Positions 33,966 through 40,611 of a stretch of 49,103 bases of DNA are shown in pieces (position 1 is the first letter of the stretch; each line of letters begins with the position of its first letter). Origin of the DNA: Deltaproteobacteria bacterium (lineage in GTDB: Bacteria > Myxococcota > B64-G9); contig JAFGRB010000235.1 of assembly GCA_016935365.1 (NCBI GenBank), forward strand, positions 1 to 49,103, given 5' to 3'. The notes under the pieces are model-generated. The model had not been told where the DNA came from and did not search any database. It saw only the letters and a list, made by a program, of their open reading frames with translations. Both the position numbers and the translations under genes were made by a program.

Positions 33966-36332
33966 ATGGCGAATATCGATATCAAGAAGAGGCTGATCCA
34001 GGGCAAGATCGTGTACTACGGGCCAGGTCTATGCGGCAAGACGACGAACCTGGAGTACATCAACAAGAAAGTGCCCAATGCCAAGGAGATGATGTCGCTG
34101 TCCACCGAGGGCGATAGAACCATCTTCTTCGATTATCTGCCCATGGATCTCGGAAAGATCCGCGGAATCTCCACCACGTTCAAGCTCTACACGGTCCCGG
34201 GGCAGGTGCGGTACAACCTCACCCGGAAGATGGTGCTCAAGAACGTCGATGGGGTGGTCTTCGTCGCAGACTCACAGCAACAGATGCGGGACTCGAACAT
34301 CGAGAGCCTGGAGAACCTCTTCGAAAACCTTCGCGAGCTGGGAATGGACCCCTTTGACGTTCCGGTCGTGCTCCAGTACAACAAGCGAGACCTCCCGAAT
34401 CTGATGTCCCCCGAGGATCTCGACAGGGAGCTGAACCCCAGGGGCTACCCGGTCTTTCTGGCCAGCGCCCTCACCGGGGAGGGCGTGCTCGACACGCTCT
34501 CGAAGATATCGAACGTCGTGTTCAAGAAGTTGCTGTCCTCCTTCGGAGACGGCGTCGGCAGCGCCTCGGACAAGCAGAAGACGACCCCGGCCGCTCCTCC
34601 TCCTCCGGTTCCGTCTCCAGCTCCAGTGAAAGCGCCCTCCCCGCCACCGCTGCCGGAGACGGCTCAGGTCGCGCATGCGCCACAGACCAGCGCCCCGGCT
34701 CAGACCCGGGCCGATCCGCCTTTGCCGGTCCAGACTCCTTCTTCGGATGCCGCCCTTCCCGCGGATTCGATCGTGAAGATGCTGGAGACGCAGAACCAGA
34801 GTCTCGCCCGGATCGTGGAGCAGAACAATCAGATCCTGGACTTCCTGGCCGCACCCAGAGCCGACCGGGACGAACAGGACGGCCGGAGGACCTACGAGTC
34901 GATCTGTGATGCCCTGAGCAAGATTCAGGGATCGGTGTCCAGCATTGCGCACATCCGGCAGGACCCCTTCTCGGGCACGGGCATGAAGAAGCTCGGCGAG
35001 GAGACGCGGAGGATCGTCAGCAAGGCGGTGGAGGGTCTGGCCACGAGGAAGGAGATCGACGCGCTGGGCAAGGTCGTGGAGAAGCTGTCTGCGGGGAGGG
35101 CGAAGCAGGTGCCTCTGACCGCGGCGAATCCGAAGGAGCTCGGGCCACAGCTGGAGCGGCTCGTCGAGCAGGCCACAGCCGGCCTGGCCACGAAGAAGGA
35201 GATCGATGCGCTGGGAAAGGCCGTGGAGAAGCTGTCGTCGGAGAGGGCGAAGCAGGTGCCCCTGACCGCGGCGAATCCGAAGGAGCTCGGGCCACAGCTG
35301 GAGCGGCTCGTCGAACAGGCCACAGCCGGCCTGGCCACGAAGAAGGAGATCGACGCGCTGGGCAAGGCCGTGGAGAAGCTGTCTGCGGAGAAGGCGAAGC
35401 AGCCGTCTCCGGCCGCAGGAAAGGAGATCGAGGAGCTGCGCAGGGCGATCGAAGGCTTCTCCCGGTCGAAGGCGGACGTTCCTATCGACAAGGCCCTGGC
35501 CGGTCTGCGCGATGAGATCTCCGATCTGCCCACGGAGTTTCACACGCGCTTCGAGCAGGTCCAGCGCTTCGTCGAGAAGGCCATCGGCGGGCTTCGCGAT
35601 GACATGCTGCAGGCCTTGGAGGCCAGCAAGCCGGCAACGTATCGGGAGACCTCAGCCGGAGCACCAGGGGTCGTCGAGCGAGACCAAGCTGAAGGGCAGG
35701 CAGAGAAAGCAAGACCAATGGAGAGGGCAGAGCCAGCAGGGAGGGCAGGGCCGGCAGGGAGGGCAGGGCCGGCAGGGAGGGCAGAGCCAGCGGAGAAGGC
35801 AGAGCCGGCAGGGAGGGCAGAGCTGGCGGAGAAGGCAGAGCCGGCGGAGAAGGCAGGGCCAGCAGGGAGGGCAGGGCCGGCGGAGAAGGCAGAGCTGGCG
35901 GAGAAGGCAGGGCCGGCGGAGAAGGCAGAGCCGGCGGAGAGGGCAGAGCCGGCGGAGAAGGCAGAGCCGGCGGAGAAGGCAGGGCCAGCAGAGAAGGCCC
36001 CAGCCCTGGAAGAACCGCCGAGAGAGGAGCCAGAAGCGACTCCGCAGGCGCCACCGCCGGGGGTCAAGGAGGCAGAGAAGGATCCGCAACAGAAGAACGC
36101 CGAGAGAATCGCGAGGGTCATGGTGGCGGATCTGGTGCTTTACAACTCGAACGACGTCATCGAGGGGGTCAAGGCCGGTGACATCCACGAGCGGCTGAGC
36201 AAGGAGTTCGAGGAGATGCGCAAGACATACAACTCGCGCGTTCCAGAGGATGTCAGGGCGAAGAGAGACTATCTCACGGAGGCGATCGATAGCTTCATCG
36301 ATAAGAAACGCAGAGATCTGGGCATGGAGTGA
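33966..36332 (+). CDS. MglA-family GTPase fused to a long repetitive tail
   Basis: 788 residues. Residues 1-195 are a complete MglA-type GTPase: P-loop GPGLCGKTTN, TIFFDYLP, G3 TVPGQ, G4 NKRD. A Pro-rich linker (about 205-265) and a helical segment (about 270-350) follow, then nearly three 49-residue helical repeats (TKKEIDALGKAVEKL). After a helical stretch comes a low-complexity run of PAEKA/PAGRA pentapeptides (about 578-680). The last 85 residues are a compact domain (ARVMVADLVLYNSNDVIEG...YNSRVPEDVR) seen at the C-terminus of various deltaproteobacterial proteins. MglA itself is about 195 residues, so this is a fourfold extension that could reach between structures. Confidence 0.85.
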   Translation: MANIDIKKRLIQGKIVYYGPGLCGKTTNLEYINKKVPNAKEMMSLSTEGDRTIFFDYLPMDLGKIRGISTTFKLYTVPGQVRYNLTRKMVLKNVDGVVFVADSQQQMRDSNIESLENLFENLRELGMDPFDVPVVLQYNKRDLPNLMSPEDLDRELNPRGYPVFLASALTGEGVLDTLSKISNVVFKKLLSSFGDGVGSASDKQKTTPAAPPPPVPSPAPVKAPSPPPLPETAQVAHAPQTSAPAQTRADPPLPVQTPSSDAALPADSIVKMLETQNQSLARIVEQNNQILDFLAAPRADRDEQDGRRTYESICDALSKIQGSVSSIAHIRQDPFSGTGMKKLGEETRRIVSKAVEGLATRKEIDALGKVVEKLSAGRAKQVPLTAANPKELGPQLERLVEQATAGLATKKEIDALGKAVEKLSSERAKQVPLTAANPKELGPQLERLVEQATAGLATKKEIDALGKAVEKLSAEKAKQPSPAAGKEIEELRRAIEGFSRSKADVPIDKALAGLRDEISDLPTEFHTRFEQVQRFVEKAIGGLRDDMLQALEASKPATYRETSAGAPGVVERDQAEGQAEKARPMERAEPAGRAGPAGRAGPAGRAEPAEKAEPAGRAELAEKAEPAEKAGPAGRAGPAEKAELAEKAGPAEKAEPAERAEPAEKAEPAEKAGPAEKAPALEEPPREEPEATPQAPPPGVKEAEKDPQQKNAERIARVMVADLVLYNSNDVIEGVKAGDIHERLSKEFEEMRKTYNSRVPEDVRAKRDYLTEAIDSFIDKKRRDLGME
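35037..35400 (+). repeat. 147-bp tandem repeat in the GTPase tail
   Basis: CTGGCCACGA(G/A)GAAGGAGAT recurs at 35037, 35184 and 35331, an exact 147-bp (49-codon) period. The first two units are almost identical over their full length; the third breaks off after about 70 bases. Confidence 0.85.
35710..36000 (+). repeat. 15-bp low-complexity repeat (PAEKA/PAGRA) in the GTPase tail
   Basis: About twenty in-frame 15-bp units of the form GCAG(A/G)GCCGGCGGAGA encode alternating PAEKA and PAGRA pentapeptides. Purine-rich on the plus strand throughout. Such arrays change length easily by slippage. Confidence 0.8.
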
Positions 36333-36375
36333 GATGGAATCGGTCGATGGCGCCCCCCGGAGATGAAGGGCTCGA

Positions 36376-37092
36376 ATGGTCTCTTCCGGTACCAAGATCC
36401 GCGAGCGGGATGGCGTTTCCCGAAAGGGGTATCCTTCCCGGATGGCCTACTACCTCGGCTACGCCGTTCGCAGAACCGTCGACGCGGTCTTGTTCCCCTA
36501 CCGCGCCATCCGGACGAAGAGCCGGCGACGCAGGCGGAGTCGTCGCCCATACCGCACGTCTCTTTCGAGGCGCGCCGAGATCGCATCCCGGCTCTCGTCG
36601 ATGGAGGGCCGCCTGCACTCGCTGGAGCGGATTCTGTTCAGCTCCGAGCATCCCCTCGACGAGGGTGCAGCCCAGGAGGCCGGCGAGGTGTCGGCGGAGC
36701 TCTTCGAGGCCCTGGCCGATCCCGACCCGGGCGTTCGCAGGCTCGCCATGAGTACGATCCAGGATCTCGTCACGGGACGCGCGACCTCCCTGATCGTGCA
36801 GGCGCTCCATGATCCGGATCCGAGCGTGCGCTGTGCTGCCGCCGCTGCGGCAGCCGGGACGGGTGCGGCCGCCACGGTGTTCACCCTGATCCTCTCACTT
36901 GAGGACTCCGCCATGGAGGTCCGGCACGCTGCCAAGTTCGCGATAGAGAGGATCACCGGCTGCGAGATCGAGCTCGATTTCTCCGAGGATGCGTCGACGC
37001 GCAGGAGGATGATCGAGAACCTGAGAGGCTGGTGGAAGGAAGAGCGGTTTGCCCGGCTCGCTGCGGAGGTCGAGGCGGTGTTCGAGCCATGA
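36376..37092 (+). CDS. short HEAT-repeat protein
   Basis: 238 residues from ATG 36376 (GAAGGG upstream); ATG 36442 is a possible later start. A basic, possibly amphipathic lead (AYYLGYAVRRTVDAVLFPYR) precedes about three HEAT repeats (DPGVRRLAMSTIQDLV, DPSVRCAAAAAAAGTG, AMEVRHAAKFAIERI) and ends in MIENLRGWWKEERF, the same cap as the HEAT protein at 28944. The basic lead might bind the organelle membrane. Overlaps the next gene by ATGA. Confidence 0.75.
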   Translation: MVSSGTKIRERDGVSRKGYPSRMAYYLGYAVRRTVDAVLFPYRAIRTKSRRRRRSRRPYRTSLSRRAEIASRLSSMEGRLHSLERILFSSEHPLDEGAAQEAGEVSAELFEALADPDPGVRRLAMSTIQDLVTGRATSLIVQALHDPDPSVRCAAAAAAAGTGAAATVFTLILSLEDSAMEVRHAAKFAIERITGCEIELDFSEDASTRRRMIENLRGWWKEERFARLAAEVEAVFEP

Positions 37093-37445
37093 CAGCAGGA
37101 CGCGAAATCGCAGGGACAGACGAGGAACGAGGGGATGTCCAGGATGTGCTCGTGCGGCTCAGGGCGCTCCAGGCAGAGCGCCTCGAGCTGCAAAACGACC
37201 TGAGCTTCATGCGCGGAGAGCGGGATCGCTTGGCGAAGGAGCTGCACTCTCTACGGAGCGAGAACGAGCAGTTGAAGCATCGCGCTTCCGTGCTGGAGAC
37301 CGCTCTGGCCGACGAACGCAGTCGGCATCGCCAGACGAAGAACGTGATCGCTTGCCTCGAAGAGCAGATCGAGCAGCTGGAGTCCATGGTGCTCCTGCTG
37401 CGGGAGCACGAGGAGCTCAGAAGGGCGGAAGAGGAGGGAAGGTGA
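37089..37445 (+). CDS. small coiled-coil protein
   Basis: 118 residues from ATG 37089, overlapping the HEAT gene stop. Residues 20-112 are continuous coiled coil (LRALQAERLELQNDLSFM, LEEQIEQLESMVLLLREH). Last gene of the second operon; 19 bases separate it from the convergent OmpA gene. Function unknown. Confidence 0.72.
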   Translation: MTAGREIAGTDEERGDVQDVLVRLRALQAERLELQNDLSFMRGERDRLAKELHSLRSENEQLKHRASVLETALADERSRHRQTKNVIACLEEQIEQLESMVLLLREHEELRRAEEEGR

Positions 37446-37464
37446 GCATTCGTCGCTTGCGATC

Positions 37465-38580
37465 TCAGGGGACGAGACGAACGGTCACGCGTCGGTTCCT
37501 CTCGCGGCCCTCCGGCGTCAGGTTGGAGGCAAGCGGTACTTTCTCCCCGAGACTCCTGATCGCGAACCTCGCTCTGGTTATCCCGCGGCGCACGAGCAGT
37601 TTCTGGGCCATCCGCGCCCGGAGCATGCCCAGCCTGTAGTTGCTCGAGGTTTCTCCTGGGGCCGAGGTATGGCCCGTCAGCTCGATCTTGAGACCCGGCT
37701 GGCCGCGAAGCGCCTCCACGATGCGGTCGAGCTCATGGGGGTCGGAGATACTGGGCCGGCTCGACGCGCTGTCGAAAGCCAGCGGGAGCACGGTATCATC
37801 CTGCAGGGCTGGATCCGCCTGGACCGGCGGGGGTGCCGCTGGCTCGGCAGGAGATGACTCCGCGTCCTCCTGCGAAGCCTCCCCCGTGCTCGGAGCGGCT
37901 TTCGCGACCTCTTGGGCGGGAGCGGGCTCTTGCGTGTCCGCTGCTGGGGGTGCGGGTGTCGGCTCGGCCTTCGCAAGCTCTGGGGGCTCGGCACTCGCGT
38001 CCCGGGGCTCCAGGAGGCCTGCTGTCGCCGGTGTCGTCTCGCCGAATCCCGACAAGACGAAGTAGCCCGCCAGGGCGATCACGAGCACCCCACATGCGGC
38101 CGCGAGCGGAATGGGCCACCTCGGCTTTCCAGACGGGGCCTGCAGGGCCTCCTCCTCCGGGATCTCCTCCAGGACGGGCGACTCGTACACCTCGGCGGGC
38201 TGTGGTCGGGGCCCGGCGATCAGCTCTGCGATCTGGTCGAAGCCGACGTTCTCGACGGACGAGCGGCCGGAGTCGCCGTCTCGGGCGTGGATCAGGGGTG
38301 CGAGCCCATCCGACTTCGCGGGCAGGACCACCACGGATCCCCGGTACTCCGGCTGTCTGTGCGTGAGCAGGGCGAGGAACTCGATGCCCTCCATGCTTCC
38401 GACATCCATGCCCACGATCACGAGATCCGGCCCGAGCTGGCCGATCGAGGCGAGCGCATCCTCGGGGGATGTCTCGAAGATGAGCTCGGCCCCACGCGCC
38501 TTCAAGCTGGCGAACTCGGCCTCGTATTCCTTGCGCTGGTCCTCCAGCAACACGCACAGGACCTTTCTCACTTCGTTCAT
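37465..38580 (-). CDS. pseudo-receiver / membrane helix / OmpA-domain fusion
   Basis: 371 residues. Residues 1-120 look like a CheY-type receiver, but the phospho-Asp position is Gly (DLVIVGMDVGSMEG) and the N-terminal acidic pair is replaced. A membrane helix follows (LAAACGVLVIALAGYFVL, about 173-190), then an acidic Pro/Ala linker and a C-terminal OmpA/MotB peptidoglycan-binding domain (LKIELTGHTSAPGE...NYRLGMLRARMAQKLLV...ERNRRVTVRL). Cytoplasmic pseudo-receiver and periplasmic wall anchor in one chain would tie a cytoplasmic machine to the cell wall. It overlaps the response regulator (ATGA). Confidence 0.8.
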   Translation of the reverse strand: MNEVRKVLCVLLEDQRKEYEAEFASLKARGAELIFETSPEDALASIGQLGPDLVIVGMDVGSMEGIEFLALLTHRQPEYRGSVVVLPAKSDGLAPLIHARDGDSGRSSVENVGFDQIAELIAGPRPQPAEVYESPVLEEIPEEEALQAPSGKPRWPIPLAAACGVLVIALAGYFVLSGFGETTPATAGLLEPRDASAEPPELAKAEPTPAPPAADTQEPAPAQEVAKAAPSTGEASQEDAESSPAEPAAPPPVQADPALQDDTVLPLAFDSASSRPSISDPHELDRIVEALRGQPGLKIELTGHTSAPGETSSNYRLGMLRARMAQKLLVRRGITRARFAIRSLGEKVPLASNLTPEGRERNRRVTVRLVP

Positions 38581-38942
38581 CGCGCTCCTCCACTTAGCCG
38601 CTCCAACAAGCGCTCCAGCTCCTCGAGGCTGAATGGCTTGGGGAGGCAGGCGTAGAGCTCCTCTTCGATTTCTTCCGGGAGGGACAGCAGGGCTTCCCGA
38701 TAGCCGGAGATGACCACGATGGGCGTATCGGGAAAGAACTCGAGGGCCCTGCGAACGGAGTTGTAGCCGGTCTGGCCGGGCAGCTGGAGATCGGTGATGA
38801 CCAGGTCCGTCTTCTGCGCGTCCGGTAGCTCAAGCATGTCCGCTTCCGATCTCGCGCAGATCACCGAATGGCCCAGGTCTGCCAGGAAGCCTGAGATCGT
38901 GTCGAGAACGATGGGCTCGTCGTCGATGAGGCATATCTGCAT
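38577..38942 (-). CDS. single-domain response regulator
   Basis: 121 residues; ATG 38942 is chosen because it sits at the usual receiver start (MQICLIDDEPIV) with GGAG upstream. Complete receiver: DDE, phospho-Asp in LVITDLQLPG, Thr/Ser in VVISGY and Lys in CLPKPF. No output domain, so it acts by binding a partner, perhaps the pseudo-receiver/OmpA protein with which it overlaps. Behind a minus-strand sigma54-like promoter. Confidence 0.88.
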   Translation of the reverse strand: MQICLIDDEPIVLDTISGFLADLGHSVICARSEADMLELPDAQKTDLVITDLQLPGQTGYNSVRRALEFFPDTPIVVISGYREALLSLPEEIEEELYACLPKPFSLEELERLLERLSGGAR

Positions 38943-38979
38943 GCGATGGTCTCCAGAACCGATTCTCCCATGCCGCGTT

Positions 38980-38995
38980 CGCAAGAACTGAGCCA
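38980..38995 (-). promoter_or_regulatory. candidate sigma54 promoter for the response regulator/OmpA pair
   Basis: Read on the minus strand: TGGCTC-AGTTC-TTGCG, GG and GC ten bases apart, one mismatch to the -24 consensus. The -12 box is about 39 bases before ATG 38942. It ties this divergent pair to the same sigma54 control as the mam operons. Confidence 0.65.
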
Positions 38996-39060
38996 GGCGG
39001 GGTCTCTTTTGAAATACGCGGTGTTTCTGCTGCTTGACTCCTGGCCTGGGCGCGCTCGAA

Positions 39061-39074
39061 CCGCGCCGGCGCGG
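39061..39074. promoter_or_regulatory. 14-bp GC palindrome in the divergent intergenic region
   Basis: CCGCGCCGGCGCGG is a perfect dyad in the 289-base gap between the minus-strand regulator and the plus-strand lipoprotein. It may be an operator. The rest of the gap is comparatively AT-rich near 39075-39110, where a plus-strand promoter could lie, but I see no convincing -35/-10 pair. Confidence 0.35.
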
Positions 39075-39231
39075 ATATGATCAATAGTTATGCTCAAAGT
39101 TTGTTGTCCGGTGGGGATAGGAGAGCGGAGAGCAAAGCGGGCTTGACTTCTGCGGCGAGTTCGTGTTCGAGTCGGCTTTCCAAGTGGCCGAACAATGCGT
39201 TTCGGCCAAAGTGCAACGGGAGGGTCACGGG

Positions 39232-40587
39232 ATGAGGACTTGCACGCTGCTTACTCTTATCGTTTTCCTGGCATCCCTGGGCATGGCGGGCTGCGAGCAG
39301 GAATCGGGCACCGACGACGGCGGGATGACCGACGACGCTGGAACGGGCGGCGACGACGGCAGCACCGGCGGCGACGAAGGCGGGCCGGCCGACGGCGGGG
39401 GCGACGAAGCGTCGTCGCCGGCAATCCCCTTGCTGGAAGGCGGCTTCATCCTGACCGACAGATCGGAGCTGCAGGTCAACGAAGCCGGCGACGTGGCCCT
39501 CGGCCTGGGCACCACCCTGGGCGCGGTGGTCGTGTCCTACGACGCCGAGCGCGAGCAAGGCTCGAGCTTCGTCGCCAGCGAGGGGCTGGAAGGCATGCCT
39601 TCGTCTTCTTGGGCCGCGCTGGACGAGGACGGCGGGATCCTGGCCGTCTGGGTGCAGCAGCTTCCTCCCGGGACACCGCTGCTGCACTTCCGCAGCTATG
39701 ACCCGGACAGCGAGACCTGGACCGACGCGGCCCAGTGCACGGCGCAGGGCGATATCACCGAGCGCAGTCCGAAGCTCGCAGGCAGCGCCAATGGACGGGC
39801 CGTGCTGGTATACGAGACCGGAGGCCTCGACGTCAAGGCGCTGCACTTCGATCCGGGCGGCGGCTGGAGCGAGCCGCTGGTGCTGGACAGCGATCCGTTG
39901 GACTGGTGCGAGACGCCTCTTCTCGGCGGCACGCGCGACGGCTGGGCCCTGGCCGTCTGGAAGCAGAGCCAGCACGCCGAGTCGGCGGCGCGCAGCCCGG
40001 GCGAGGCCTGGGTGCAGGCGGGCTGGGTCGAGCCGGACGAGAACGGCAGCCCGATGCTGCTGGCGGTCGGCGCGGCGGGCGACGCCATGCTGATCATCGA
40101 CAAGGGCGCCGAGGAGTACAGCTTCTACCGCCCGGCCCAGGGCAGCTTCGCCCTGGTCTCGGCCGAGCCGACCCTGGACGCCGATGCCCAGGACCCGGTG
40201 CTCGCGGTGGGGCCGGACGGCGATTGCCTGCTCGCCTTTCACAAGAACGACCCGCACGAGATCTGGGCGCGGCGCTTCGAGCCGGGCGGCGACTGGACGG
40301 CGCCCGAGCGGCTGGACAGCGGGCAGAACGCCAGCAATCCAGCGGTCGCCTTCGACTCGAGCGGCGGGGCCGCGGTGGTCTGGAGCGAGACGCCGCTCGA
40401 GCGGCTGGCGTTCCAGCTCAAGATGCGGCGCCTGACCTCGCAGGGCGTCTTCGAGCCCGAGCAGACGATCGAGACCGGCAGCACCGGGATCGTGCCGCAT
40501 GTGATCTTCGTCGGCTTCGACGGCCAGGATAGGATAATCGTGGTCTACTACCAGATGCAGGCCGGCGTGTTCATGGTCCATCCCTGA
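39232..40587 (+). CDS. lipoprotein with beta-propeller-like repeats
   Basis: ATG 39232 (GGGAGGG upstream). Signal peptide with lipobox LGMAGC, then an Asp/Gly-rich linker typical of myxobacterial lipoproteins. The remaining about 390 residues hold recurring W/V-x-x-W and D-G-x-x-L-A-V-W units (DEDGGILAVWVQQ, RDGWALAVWKQS, SSGGAAVVWSET), consistent with a beta-propeller of five to seven blades. No catalytic motif. Probably an exposed surface or outer-membrane protein. GC content rises again from here on. 451 residues. Confidence 0.75.
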   Translation: MRTCTLLTLIVFLASLGMAGCEQESGTDDGGMTDDAGTGGDDGSTGGDEGGPADGGGDEASSPAIPLLEGGFILTDRSELQVNEAGDVALGLGTTLGAVVVSYDAEREQGSSFVASEGLEGMPSSSWAALDEDGGILAVWVQQLPPGTPLLHFRSYDPDSETWTDAAQCTAQGDITERSPKLAGSANGRAVLVYETGGLDVKALHFDPGGGWSEPLVLDSDPLDWCETPLLGGTRDGWALAVWKQSQHAESAARSPGEAWVQAGWVEPDENGSPMLLAVGAAGDAMLIIDKGAEEYSFYRPAQGSFALVSAEPTLDADAQDPVLAVGPDGDCLLAFHKNDPHEIWARRFEPGGDWTAPERLDSGQNASNPAVAFDSSGGAAVVWSETPLERLAFQLKMRRLTSQGVFEPEQTIETGSTGIVPHVIFVGFDGQDRIIVVYYQMQAGVFMVHP

Positions 40588-40611
40588 CCGTTAATCGAGG
40601 CCGCCTGGCTG

